From NCBI GenBank assembly GCA_009741485.1, contig CM019236.1, positions 66,692,299-66,756,298 on the forward strand: a stretch of 64,000 nucleotides of DNA, in the 5' to 3' direction. This stretch comes from Malurus cyaneus samueli (lineage: Eukaryota; Chordata; Aves; Passeriformes; Maluridae). This document shows positions 11,101 to 23,795 of the stretch, piece after piece. The notes beneath the pieces are model-generated. The model saw only the letters and a program-made list of their open reading frames with translations, was not told the DNA's origin and searched no databases. The position numbers and the translations under genes were made by a program. Each line of letters begins with the position of its first letter. Within the stretch, counting starts at the first letter, position 1.

Positions 11101-14100
11101 AATTACTACCACTTTTTACTCTTTTACTGTGGCATTTTACTAATGCTCCTATTATAATGTAACTGTAATTGGAATGGGGTTAAATATTTTGTAAGTAGTC
11201 CTGTGGGCCCAATGCACAAAATTTATGTAATATTACCATTACAACCTCTAGAGTCCTAGTTCTTTAGCTTAGTTGTTCAATCTGCTTCCAGGGAGCCCAG
11301 GTCAAGCTCTTAGGTTATTAGTCAGTTATTGCACTCTGGAACCCAAGGGATTCTCATGGCCCTCTGGCATATGCTTGGGAACTGAGGAGAATGGCTCTCA
11401 ATTTATGTGCAACAGCAGAGGATACTGGCACTAAGCTGAGATTTGAGAACTTGAGTTTTTGAGTTTAGGTTAGGTTTCTTTGATGAAATCTTCTAAGAAT
11501 AAAAAGTAATATTTCCCATAATTTTAACAGATATGCCATTGCCTATGTTACTAATATCCACACCCTGACCAACTTTTTTCAATCCTTTTGGAGGCTGTAG
11601 GTTTCTGGCAGGCCTGCCAGCAGAAATTGACTAGTCTCTGCATTTCATACTTAGTCCAACCATCAAGGACAGGGCCTGTGTGTCTCTAAAAAAAAACCAT
11701 AATATTTCCAACTTGTCTGGAGTTTTTTATGTGATAAACAGATAGAAACAAATAATACAATGCCAACAATATGCTTATTTTCATAGCATTTTGTGACTAT
11801 TTTTACAGTGTTAAAGGTTGAAGTGAAGACAAACATAAGGAAAGCCAAAAGCATGTTGCAGGATGGTTCATTCTCAAACTGGTCCTTTTCAAAAAGTCCA
11901 TTGAGACTGTGAAAGCTGTGATTGCACTGACACAACCTTAATATCTGCATCCTGCCCATGTTCATTCAGAGTAAATGACCTGGTAGCTACTGGCATGAAA
12001 AGAAGCACAAATCAGCATGATTACTGCATGACATCTTCATGTGTATGGTCTTTGAAACTCAGTGCTATTTGGGCAGGACCATTTGATTTGTTTGGCTTCC
12101 TGGTGGTTTCTAACAGGGACACTGGTTGTCAGAATAAAAACCACAAAACCCTTTTGATGCTTCAATTAAAACCACAGTGATGGCACAAACTCATTGTCTA
12201 CAGTGTGTTATCTTCTTGAGATTCTAGATTTGGAGAGGAAATAGGTCAAAGAAAGTTCCATCCATTTTCCAGCCAAGTAAGGATTATTCTGTCCCTCAAG
12301 AATTCCTGTGTACAATATTGTCTACCTAGGAGTTTTGGGTTTCATTAGGTATAAACTTCTATTTGTAAGGCATTACTGTAATGATTTACAAAATGGGAGA
12401 AGTAAAACACATTTTTTGAATCTGCTGTCTTGGCCTTTGACTTATCCTGTTCTTAGACATTGAAATAACCTCCCTGAGTCCATGTGATTGTTAAGCAAGG
12501 ACCCAGAGATGTTGTCTCATCCTCCATCTGCAGAGTTACATCAGGACACAAGGCCAAATTAAGGAGATAATTGTGGCACTTTATTCCATGTTTATTTGTT
12601 TTAGAAAAGTGGGTGTCCACACTTGAGACTGCATGGGAGAGTGACTTCTCATGGACCTTGTTTGCCAATGCCTTATGCCTCTGCAATTTTGAAAGACAGG
12701 TTTTCTGTGCAGCATTTTCAGCTGACGGGTTTTCTTGAAAAGTATAAAACCACTTGAAATGCATGTACATCTTTTGTGGCTAGGCCCTAGGAGACTGAAC
12801 TCTGAATTTCATGTTGTCACTATAATCTGTTCTTCTTGGGGTTTTTATCCATTTCATATCCATTAAACAATTTAAATGAGCAATTCATTTTGCTGGTTCC
12901 ATTTTCTTTGACCTATGCCAGAGTCCTTGAATTTGTTTATGGAATGAAAAAGTAATTTTGTTTCCTTTTTCATGTCTCAAACGTGTCTGCATCAATTTCT
13001 TTGTATTTACTCATATGTATCACAAAGAAATTTCCTGTTAGTGAGTTGCTCTGAGTTGTCATGACAAATAAAAAATAATCTGGCAAAACTGGGAAAATGT
13101 TTTATCAAAATAGATGTTTTTAACAGTTTTTTCTGGTAGTTTGCTGTAAAAAGATTCACACACCCCTTGATTATATTTTATGGCAGCTGTATGAGGGTGT
13201 TTCCAGTTTTCAGGACTGGATTGAAATCCTGTTGAATCCCATTAGCTTCTGTTAAATGTCACTGGGACTAGATGGTTTTGTCATATAGTTTTGGCAATAG
13301 AAATTATCAATTTATATATCATGAAGTGTTGTTGGCTGGAAATTAATAATATTCTTGGATATTTGCAGTCTCTAAGTTTTTCAAAATTCCTTTCATTAGA
13401 AATGAACATTCCCAGATTTAATTAGATGAAACTATTTCTAATCCTGAGTTAGTACTTCACTGCCATGGATACCTTTGAATATTTCTGTGTTAGTACATTG
13501 ACTTCAGGGGTTCAGAGAACAATGTGAATTACAAAAAAATATTACAAAAAATGCAGAAGTCTTCTCTCTGTGCTATTTTGGTACCCCTTCTTTAGTAATT
13601 ACTGAATAAGTTGATTTTCAATTAGAAAAAAAAAATATTTCTTTTTTTATAAGTGTAACTTATAATAGTGTTCAATTGAGAGTTAAATTACTGGATTTCT
13701 TTACAAACAAAAGCACGTTACCATACTTTTCTTGGCACAGTCTAAAGGTCAAAATTAGCAAGTTTTAAAGAAAAACTACAGAGGCATACAGCAGAGCCTG
13801 TGTTGTAATCAGAAATTAAAACCAATGTTAATGGGTGGATATTCCACCAGAGAATTTTATTTACAGTTACAGTATCTGTGACAGCAGCACTGCAGTTTGC
13901 AAAAGGTAAGATTGCAAAAAGCCAGCAGGTCATTAAGCAAATAAAGAATTGTGGCTAAAGAACAGCAGCCAAATACTATTTTAAAGATGCCTTTAATCTT
14001 GTTTTCACTATTTTGCTCGTTTTGGGATTGCGGCTTTCCTTTGCAACTCTGTATGTTCAATCAAATAATAATTTTCTAATACTTCTGTGTGTATATGTGT

Positions 14101-14266
14101 TTATGTATTTTTTAGTGGGAGAGCTCAGGATTTTAACTTACTTGTAACTTTTAACACTGGTGTAACTCTGATGGACAGTGATGCCATCCATTATTTTCCA
14201 AAGAAAGCTCTGATCCAAGATCCCTGCATTTCACAGGCTGATGTTCTCTTTCAATCTCTGTTTCAG
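5196..14266. other. ADGRV1 intron, copy 1, no further gene seen
   Basis: About 9 kb of AT-rich intron. I see no other exon-like open frame with flanking splice sites. Items noted are an A-rich tract at about 6966-6982 and a short imperfect direct repeat of about 24 bp (AGCCTTGATTTTGCTTT units) at 9650-9693. The open frames here recur near 24-32 kb only because the block is duplicated. Confidence 0.6.
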
Positions 14267-14458
14267 GGTCTTTATGTCTTTGTGGTATATTTTATCCTGC
14301 ACAACCAACTTTGCTGTCCTGTGAAAGCAAGTTATACTGTAGACATGAATGGGCATACAGCTCCAGGATCAGCGTTTTTCACACATGGCAGTGGTCTGCC
14401 AGCTGTGGGAGGAGAGATCAGCAAGTCCACGCAGAACCTCATCAGTGCTATGGAAGAG
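14267..14458 (+). CDS. ADGRV1: ADGRV1 third-from-last coding exon, copy 1 (TM7 and start of cytoplasmic tail)
   Basis: This 192-nt exon is open in phase 0 and encodes 64 residues. It starts [18 protein letters not shown], which is the end of the seventh transmembrane helix followed by the juxtamembrane Cys pair. It continues through [11 protein letters not shown] and ends [16 protein letters not shown] recognise this as the membrane-exit and proximal tail of ADGRV1 (VLGR1/GPR98), an adhesion GPCR of stereociliary ankle links and the photoreceptor periciliary membrane that is mutated in Usher syndrome 2C. The acceptor is a pyrimidine-rich tract ending TTTCAG (AG at 14265-14266). The donor is GTGAGA at 14459. 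The open frame continues upstream of the acceptor, but that stretch does not resemble the family and is intron. The exon lies in a large duplicated block and is identical in sequence to 32864-33055. One of the two is probably an assembly duplicate. The exons encoding the rest of the seven-helix domain lie left of the window. Confidence 0.88.
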
Positions 14459-14832
14459 GTGAGAGTGCTCTGTAGTGCTCTGTAGTGCTCTATAGTCATT
14501 TACTTGTGTATTGAAACGTATCTGAAGATTTCAATGTAGTTCTGCAGTGTAATACACAGGAATGAGAAGCTAAATACTACAGGTTGACTTTGGGGAGGGG
14601 GAGCTGTCTTTTTCATTTATGTTAATGACAGAAATAGTTATCTTTATCCACGGTGTTTTTGGAGCTTACTGTGCCCTGATAACCTCTCTTCTAGAGAATT
14701 TTCCCTATTCTACTTGAGTCTTCTGTTTATTATGGAGGTGAAATTAAAATATGAAGTTAATTCTTTCAGCTTACTATAGGTCTTACATGAGTCTTAGGTA
14801 GTTGATTTCTCAACGATGTGATGTTCAAAACT

Positions 14833-17800
14833 TCTCTATCTTCCTGCTTATAAGTGAGACTTCTGCTGTCCTTATACCTGTGCACTGGCAGGTAATATCT
14901 ATAAGATTTTTCATTTAAAATAAGGGAATAGGGGTGTATAAATATGCAGACAGTTCCTATGAATATCACTTAGTAGCAAAGCCTGCTATACTAGACCTTT
15001 AGTTCTCAGACAGTCAGTATCTGGCAAAAATGCTTCAAATTTTATTCTTATTGTGAAAACATTAAAAAGTCATTTGTAAGCTATTCACTGGGGTCAGTTT
15101 AACTAAAAGGAGTGTTGAAGGTGGTAAGATCTGTTTTGTCCTCACAGCCGTCAGGTATAGGCCCTGACTGCTGGCAAGCATCCCCAAAGGGTTTTCCAAA
15201 TAGTCAGAGATCTGGAGTACACAAAAAACTTACTCCATCAGTCTGCCCTAAAACACCTCAAACAGAAGATATGACAAATGATATTTGCCAGTTGTCCACA
15301 ACCTTTGTCTCATCCAAGACAGAGTTTTGAAAGTTTCTTGCATATAGTTTCTTTAAGTTGCAGAGTTCTTGTTACAACTTTTTATGGCACTGCAGTGAAA
15401 TGCTCTTAATAAAATAGTTTTAACCCATTTTCGGTCAAATACCAAGAATCAAACAGAGACAGAAGTAGGCTAAGCATATTGACAAGATTCCTTAAGTGGA
15501 AAAACTTGTGTTATAACAGTCACTTTTAGTTTAACTCTTTGAGAATTCTGTAATGTTCATGGAATAGTTCGGCAATAAACACGGTCAGCTTCTGTCTTTG
15601 ACTTGTCCATTCAAAAATGCCTATTTTCAATTTCCCGTTTCTTTTAACTCTTCGTATTATTCTATTAATACCTATAAATAAAGTTACTGCTTAAAAAAGT
15701 TAACAATAGTATGTGCTGCAGGAATAGCTCTTTTTTACTTGACTGTATAGTGATACTAGTTTGTATGTCTTTGAATGTAGTTTTTCAGTAGCTACCTCTG
15801 TTAGTTCTCAACTTCCTTTCAGATTAAACTAGAGAATTGACTGCTCTGAGGCTGTTAGGGAATCTCTTGAACTAGGAGCAGGGGTTTCAAAGGCTTTTTC
15901 ATCCACCTTTTCTACTCTGAGAAAGAAGTAAAAGCAGAGTAACAGCTTTGATTGTAAGGTGTGATCTAAAATATATATTTGGTTATAAATGTTTACCATT
16001 GAAAGGCAGTTATAGAGAATTTTGCAAACTATTAAGCATAGTGAAAACTTATTACTTCTGATATTTCTAGGAGCTGAAAAATATTGAGAATAATGTTATT
16101 TTGTTTGGTCTTCGGGTTTTTTCTTTTTAGTGCAAGGTCCTCAGTTGACAAATAGTCTTTTTTTCATTGGTCGTGTGGTCTGGCGCTTTCTGCTACCAGA
16201 GTGGTGCTCCTCGTGGGTCAAAACACAAGAATAACCTAAAGCAAAGAGGACCTCAAAGAACGCTGTGTCCAATTTCTGTTGCATTGCAGGAAATAAAACA
16301 ATAATATAAAAAAAAAAAAAAAAGCAGAGGGCAAAAACCAACAGCGCTAAAGGAATGGCACGAGATAGGGAGCAAAGATCTGCCGATCTGCTGCAGTCTT
16401 CTTGTCTGTTCTTTGTTTGTTCTTTAACCTCCTGCCACCATGTGTAGTGCTGAGATTGCTGACTCTAGTAGAGTTCCTGAATGAGGGGCTGCAGCCAGAC
16501 TGTGGGGGGAATTGCAAATTGTTCTGCGTGCTGCCTCTCCCGTGTTTGCCCTCCACCTCTCCACCATACCATGCGACTCAAGATTTCTTTTTTCTCAGCT
16601 AAGCTGAAATATAAAAATAGGACTTCTTCATATTTCCGGATGACTGCATTGGAAGGAAGACAGAATCTTATCTACCTTAATCTGCACATTTGGCAGGTTT
16701 GCCTAACCATCTTATTTTCAGTGCATTTTCTACTTAACACTCTCTTTTTAAGGTGTTAAAGATTAAGTGTAAACAAACAACAACAACTGACAGAAAAAAA
16801 ACCACAAAAAACCCAACCAAACAACCCCAAATAAAATCCTCCAAACCTTTTCCACGACTTACAATGCTGAAATGAGAGTACAAATGGCAGTTGTGTGGAG
16901 TAGCTTTACAAGGTTCTCAGACTATGCAAAATATTATAGTAATCCTGAGTATCCAAGCAAAGCTGCTTTTTAAAGATGCTCCAAAGTGTGTGAGCCTCGT
17001 CAGGTAAGCCTTAGCCAAGTTTAGACTAAAGCTGAACTAGTGCAGTTTGCCAAAAAGGATTTATGGCTTTGGCTGTTGAGTAGAAGTTGCAATATCAGCA
17101 TGTGTTTGCATAGCTGGCTCTGCTAAAAGAGAAACTTGGCAGTTTAGATTAAAGTTTCAGATGTTACATTTAGTATTAAGAAAACCTGTTCAAAGTGCTG
17201 AAAGCACAGTATTTTTTTTAATATTATAGAATATTCCTGTAACCTATTTATCTGTGAATTAAAACTTTCAAAAAAATGAAAGTATTCAAAATAACTATAT
17301 CTCAGAGCAGACTTGTAAATGCATTCTTAATTTGATGATAACTATAATAATGAATTATTACTTTTCTTCTGAACATTTTTTAAGTGGCTTCGTTCTTAGA
17401 TGTATGTGTAGCAGTTGGCTGGTTCAACTGATGTTGACTGTCAGCAGGTATGAGTTGCAGTCCTCAGTTATATTTATTTAGCCTTGATTACATTTATTAT
17501 TGCTTTGGTTTTGATGTGATTTAGTCTTCACTGAACATGTCTTGTTCTATAGAAAAAAATGGGATGTAAATGCCTCGAGAGTAAAGTGCAGATAACAGTA
17601 AACATTCCAGTAGAAACTGTGACAAGATAAATTGCATGATTGATAAGGGATTACAATGTTTCATCAAAACTTATGTCTATACACAAATAACAGTCAAATA
17701 CTTGAGGACACTCAGCAGGTCCAAGTTGACTTACTGAGGTTATCACCAGTTGATGAGGTTCCATTGCTACAGACAGAAGCAGGTTTTTGTAACAGTCTCT

Positions 17801-20800
17801 TGAATACTAAGAAAAGAGTCACATTTAAACAAGGGTCTGATTTCTTTATTCAAAGGTATATAATTTCGAAGAGCCATGAGTGGGAGAGTTAAGCAATGGC
17901 TTAAGATGTTGTATCATATGACAAAGATGATTGTTCTGTCATAATAACAACCATAAAAGATCTTCAAGCTGCTCTCATAATAAAAGATGTGAAGAAGATA
18001 ATGGCAAAATAAAACACACATTAAAGATTGAATACAAAAATACCATTCTGCAATTTATCATCATTATCTCTGAAAACAGGAAGAAGGAAAGCTTTCATTG
18101 CAGAAAGAAATAGAGATTTTATTTGGTGTTTGCCCATTGGCACATTATTAATATTCCTGCATGTATGAATATTCAGTTCCATGGCTAATTAAAAAATTAT
18201 TAGAAAGTTGATATTATCAAATTTATTATGCATTGTACAGTGGCCCTGATTATGATTTCTTAAGTAATTCCTTTTATTTTGTGAATAGTTTTTTGCTTGG
18301 CATAGACTAGCTTTTGAACTTAGTGAAACCTGCAATTATTAATTAATTAAACTTGTAATTTCCCGAAAGAAGTAAGCACTTGTGTAAATCAGGGGTTAAT
18401 CCAAAGCAGTCTTTGGCCAGCAAGTGATGGAAAACAACATAAGAACTTCCGTAAACTAATGAAAACTCTAGGAAGTTCACAAGAAGTCAGCCAAGGCATT
18501 GAGTAACACACCCACCACGAGTAGCAGCCAGCACCCCTGACCATTGCACAACCACTGAGAAGAACAGTGTGATCAGTAAATTAACAAGGAAAATATGTCC
18601 TTGGACTGCCTTACAGGAATAATCGGCATAGTCCAGACAGAGAATGAGATTAAATCTCACCCTGATAAAATAAAAAAAACGGAAGTGAGACAAACCAAAG
18701 CATAAACCATCACACAGAAATTACAGTATTGAGAGACAGAGCATCCAATTGCTGATCCAAGTATTGACAGCTCTTCTGTTTTCCTGTGTGCTTTATGGTT
18801 GTTTACCAACCCTGGCATCAATAAATGTAACTGGAAAAACAGTGTTTTTTGAGCCATCATGTTCTCAGGATCAGAATGAACCATTTCTGGTAACTGAGGT
18901 CTTTTTGTGGTTCAGCTTTTTTCAGAAGCCTTGATTTTGCTTTCTTCAGAGCCTTGATTTTGCTTAATACTCTCTTTTGGAAGAAATAACTTTCAGTGAT
19001 GTAGTCATGTGATGATAGTTAGCAAAAATTTTTTCCAAATTAAATTAGGAACTCAAAGAGTGTCTCTGTAGAGTGCCACATTTCTGTTAGGTGCATACAT
19101 ATCCAGAAGCAGGTTGGGAACTGTTATAATGGGGTGATGAAATTACTTTTCTTTCCCAAAAGTATTTTTTAAGATCTTTTATTTTTATATATAGAAATAC
19201 CATCCTCTACAACTGATGTGTGTTCTGAATGCAAAAAACAGGTTCTACAATCTCAGGGTAGGGTATCTTCAGACATTATTAAAATACTAGTGGGGAAGTA
19301 TGTTGTATATTAGTTTAAAAACAGGTGTAATGCTTGGTGTGTTTCTGTTTATCAGAACGATTATAAATTATGTGATACAGTAGGCTTCTTGATTTTCTCC
19401 GTGTGGTAAAAAGGAGGTGATAAAGAGTTCATTGATTGCCTGTTGAACAAGTCTGTTGTATCCTTTCGTATTAACTAGAATGGAGTAAATCCATTTTGAA
19501 ATTTGGACATGCTGTAGTGTCAGCACAGTAAGTTGGAGCAAGAGTTAGAGGACAGAGACAGTGAGACTTGAGTGTCCAGTGTGCAGTGAAGGTTTTCTGT
19601 GGACCAATCCTCCAGTTCTGCATGGGATCTCATTAGATGTAAAACATCTTAATGTATTCTGTCCTTTTATTGACAGCTGTGGAATTCTATCCTTAATTTT
19701 CTGGTTTCCTGCGGCTGCCCTCAGAATAAATAAATCAGTCTGTTGCATAGAGAATCCCCTCACACACATGCATGAGCAAAAAATCTTCTCACAAATTATA
19801 TTTTGTACATAAGTAGCAGGAAAAAACCTCCCTTCTCTTTTATAGAGAAAATTCAACAGTCTCTTTGGCAGCTTGTTCCCCCTTTAAATAATCCCCATGT
19901 TAATGTTTTCCTCATGTCCAGTTGGAACCTTTCCCATTTCTCCTTAGTCCATTCTGTTATGTGTTGACATGTCCCACTGCCTTCATAACTTCCTCTTGTG
20001 GCATAACGTAAAGCAGCACTGAGGCTGATCTCAGCTCACTGACCAGATGATCCCATTAAACTTTCCACATGAGCTTCTTTCAGATAGTTTACCTGTGTTT
20101 ATATGGATATTGTTTTCCTGATGTAACGTGCAAAAGAGCCAGCCAATCAGACCAGCTTGCTAGATAAAATAGGTGCTTAAGTGTCCATGAGCCAAATATC
20201 AGTAAATAACCAGCAGCCTTGCAGTCTCCTGCAAGCTTTTTTTGAAATAGACACTACATTTTGAGAAGAACTGTAGGTTGACTGTGCTTCCTCCTTCGGA
20301 CAACCTAATTGCTTGAAGTAGTTCTCCACCTTCCTCCACGGGAAATTAATACTACCACTTTTTACTCTTTTACTTTGCATTTTACTTAATGCTCCTATTA
20401 TAATGTAACTGTATGGAATGGGGTAAAATATTGTAAGTAGTCCTGTGGCCCAATGCACAAAATTTATGTAAAATTACCATTACAACCTCTAGAGTCCTAG
20501 TTTCTTGCAGCTTAGGTTGTCAATCTCTTCCAGGGAGCCCAGTCAAGCTCTTAGGTATTAGTCAGTTAATGCACTCTGGAACCCAAGGGATTCTCATGGC
20601 CTCTGGCATATGCTTGGGAACTGAGGAGAATGGCTCTCAATTTATTGTTCAACAGCAGAGGATACTGGCACTAAGCTGAGATTTGAACCTGAGTTTTTGA
20701 GTTTAGGTTAGGTTTCTTTGATGAGAATCTTCTAAGAATAAAAAAATATTTCCCATAATTTTAACAGATATGCCATTGCCTATGTTACTAATATCCACAC

Positions 20801-21588
20801 CCTGACCAACTTTTTTTCAATCCTTTTGGAGGCTGTAGGTTTCTGGCAGGCCTGCCGGCAGAAATTGACTAGTCTCTGCATTTCATACTTAGTCCAACCA
20901 TCAAGGACAGGGCCTGTGTGTCTCTAAAAAAAAACCATATATTTCCAACTTGTCTGGAGTTTTTTATTTGATAAACAGATAGAAAAACAATAATAACAAT
21001 GCCAACAATAGCTTATTTTCATAGCATTTTGTGACTATTTTACAGTGTTAAAAGTTGAAGTGAAGACAAACATAAGAAAGCCAAAAGCAGTGTGCAGAGT
21101 GTTCATCTCAAACTGGTCCTTTTCAAAAAGTCCATTGAGACTGTGAAAGCTGTAATGCACTGACAAACCTTAATATCTGCATCCTGCCCATTTCATTCAG
21201 AGTAAATAGCTGGTAGCTACTGGCATGAAAAGAAGCACAAAATCAGCATGATTACTGCATGACATCTTCATCGTGTATGGTCTTTGAAAACTCAGTGCTA
21301 TGTGGCAGGACCATTTGATTTGTTGGCTTCCTGGTGTTTCTAACAGGGACACTGGTTGTCAGAATAAAAACCACAAAACCCTTTTGATGCTTAAATTAAA
21401 ACCACAGTGATGGCACAAACTCATTTCTACAGTGTGTTATCTCTTGAGATTCTAGATTTGGAGAGAAATAGGTCAAAGAAAGTTCCATCCATTTTCCAGC
21501 CAATGAAGGATTATTCTGTCCCTCAAGAATTCCTGGTGTACAAATTGTCTACCTAGGATTTTGGGTTCATTAGTATAAAACTTCTATT
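14833..21588. repeat. Noisy partial copy of the duplicated block (equivalent to 5471-12361)
   Basis: The sequence follows 5471-12361 of copy 1 (and about 24066-30950 of copy 2) in the same orientation but with many single-base deletions and some insertions, mostly in homopolymers and short runs. It is about 135 bp shorter than its 6.89 kb counterpart. It starts and ends abruptly inside the repeat unit, with only 2-4 bp of shared sequence at each junction. It has no exon of its own. The error pattern is that of unpolished long-read sequence, not of evolutionary divergence. Confidence 0.92.
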
Positions 21589-22214
21589 GACACTGCCACA
21601 CTAGGCTGTGAGAATTCCATTACTTAACTGCGTCACTGGATTTATATAGATTTATGTTTGGTCTGCTTAACATAAAATTGCTTCAAGATCCACCTGCCTG
21701 ACCAAGTTTCCCCGTCTTACTTCAAAATTTCTTACAAGTTCCCTCAGTAGATTGTTTTACATCTCATCAGGCTTTTCATTACTTACTTATTAGCCCATCT
21801 CCTCTGCTAACGTCGACAAGGAGCCAAAATGCTTCTGCAGACATCTGAATATGCACAATCTGGAGGCTGAAGTGCAGTCAGGTCAGTGGTCCCTATCAGG
21901 TCTGACCTGTAAGTACCTCCAGGCTTGGGGAACTCATCTCTCCATACTGGCCCTGCTCTGCAGGCAGAGCCAGTGCTGCTGGGGATCATACGTGCAGTAA
22001 GAAGTTCTTTCTCCCAGCTCTGACTGGTGGAGGGTAATGGTATAACTGGTATTTGCATCACTGCCGTTGGCAACAAAATACTGCAAAGGAAGATGAGAGA
22101 CACCAATATGATTTTTATTATGCCCCGACATGTGTTATGTGTTGGGAGCTCTGTCCCTCAGGAGCTTTTGCCTGCAGCCAGTATGGCACAGACAGCTCCC
22201 CTGCTGCTCTGCAA

Positions 22215-22630
22215 ACGCTCTGCCCCCCTTGCTGGTGATCGCGGGATGCCCGGGAAAACAGCGGGGAAAAACGCCGGGGAAATCACGTATGGGAGGGCGA
22301 GGCATATAAAACCAGCGAACTGCGACACAACCGTGGGCATTTCTTTGGGGTTCTTGGAGGGAGCAGGGCGCCCCTGGAGGTAACCTTGCTTCCTCCCCCC
22401 GCGTTTTCCTTTTGTTTCCTTTCGTTCCTGCCTTCCCTGTCCACACTGTCCTGTCCGCTGTGCCTGTTTCGCCGCTTCCCGAGGCAGCTCGTCAGCACGA
22501 CAACCTCGTGTTTGCTACCTCCCCGAAGGAGCTGCCGCCGCCGCCCACAGTCCACTGCTATGTGTCCGGCAGTGCTCGCAGCCCCAGTCTGCCCGCAGCC
22601 GGTGTTTGCCGACAGCTCTGTTAAACACTG
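22215..22630 (+). promoter_or_regulatory. GC-rich TATA promoter-like island, copy 2
   Basis: The second copy of the island at 3600-4030. TATAAAA is at 22305-22311. The two GGGAAA units are present but altered (AGCGGGGAAAAA and CGCCGGGGAAA), and several small indels distinguish it from copy 1. The downstream pyrimidine-rich CpG stretch and the GCCGCCGCC run are kept. Confidence 0.4.
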
Positions 22631-23159
22631 GATGATTCTGCAATGAGAAAACATGATCCTGCAGAGCCAGTAGTTTCTGCCATAGAAAGGTGCTGAAAAA
22701 GAACAGGCAGTACCTCTGCAGCCATCACTTAAAACAGGAGACCGCAGAAGCACATCTATTCCATTCTAGGCAATAAGAAAATGTAAGCTAAAAAAAAAAT
22801 TAAAAACCAACAAAAACAGCTGAGAATGTGTGTTGCTTTTAAAATGTGTGGAAGTCCATCCTTCAACAGTTCCTATGATTTTTTTCTCTAAAGAAATGCT
22901 CCGCAGATAGTAGGAGTGGGTCACAGAGCAGGTCGTGTCCAAATCCTTCTGTTAAGTGCTGCAAACAAGTTAATCCATTGCAGTGAATTTCCAGCAGAAA
23001 GCAACTTCATGTTTTCCAAGTGCAATGACAGCCAGCAGTTTTGACACACATTTCATGACTTACAGTATCTTTTGCTGCCAATGGGTAGAGCTACTTTATG
23101 GCAAAGTTCAATAAATATACCAACACATGGAATCAAATGTTCCAATTGCTTACTTTTCA

Positions 23160-23275
23160 AATACACATACATGTGTACATATACATATATATTATAACAT
23201 ATATATACATATATATATATATAAAACAATACATATATATAACACACATATATATATATATATGTACATATATCC
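23160..23275. repeat. AT/ACAT microsatellite, copy 2
   Basis: Runs of TATATA and ACATATATA. Open frames across it encode Tyr/Ile/His repeats and are not genes. Confidence 0.85.
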
Positions 23276-23376
23276 TTTGGCATTACATTGGTATGTGTTG
23301 ACATACAAATTATGGTTTTATTAGTAGAATAAATAACTAAATACTATATGAATATAAATACTATTTATTATACTTT

Positions 23377-23795
23377 TGGATGAAGTCCAGAAGAGGGCCA
23401 AGAAGTTGATAAGAGGACTGGAGCACCCCCACTAAGAAGACAAGTGAGAAAGTCATGGCTGTTCAGCCTGGAGAAGTGAAGGTTGTGTGGAAACCTCATA
23501 GCAACCTTCCAGTGAGTGAGGGGACACTGGGAAACTGGTAAGGGACTCTATCAGGAACTGTAGTGATAGGACAAGGGGAAATTTAGGTTGCACATTGTGA
23601 GAGTGGTGAGTACTGGAAAAGGTTGTCCAGGGCTGTTATGGATGCCCCAACTCTAAATCTACTTAGGGCCAGGCTGGATAAGGCCTTTAGCAATATGGTC
23701 TAGAGAGAGGTGACCCTGTCCATGGCAGCCGGGGTCAAGACTAGATGACCTTTAAGATCTAGTCCAACCCCTTAACATTGTATGATCCTGTGATC
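23377..23795 (+). mobile_element. CR1 LINE 3' fragment, copy 2
   Basis: The same 5'-truncated CR1 fragment as 4777-5195, repeated because the whole block is duplicated. It differs by a few single-base indels. Confidence 0.85.

Larger units (their letters stand above)
2964..14832. repeat. Large direct duplication, copy 1 (11.9 kb)
   Basis: The sequence from GACACTGCCACACTAGG at 2964 to CAAAACTTCT at 14832 recurs at 21589-33433 with only scattered small differences. The differences are most marked in the AT microsatellite (4568-4672), the GC-rich island (3620-3680) and a patch near 13620-13680. It contains intron of ADGRV1, one CR1 fragment and one ADGRV1 exon. After 14832 the sequence jumps to material equivalent to position 5471 of the same block. 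In copy 2 the equivalent point is followed by a GGGAA microsatellite. Confidence 0.95.

Noticed and set aside
14087..14266. Upstream extension of the open frame into the ADGRV1 exon (ATG at 14087)
   Set aside because: The extension does not resemble ADGRV1, and a clear TTTCAG acceptor at 14261-14266 marks the exon start.
23053..23324. Tyr/Ile/His-rich open frames
   Set aside because: Translations of the AT/ACAT microsatellite.
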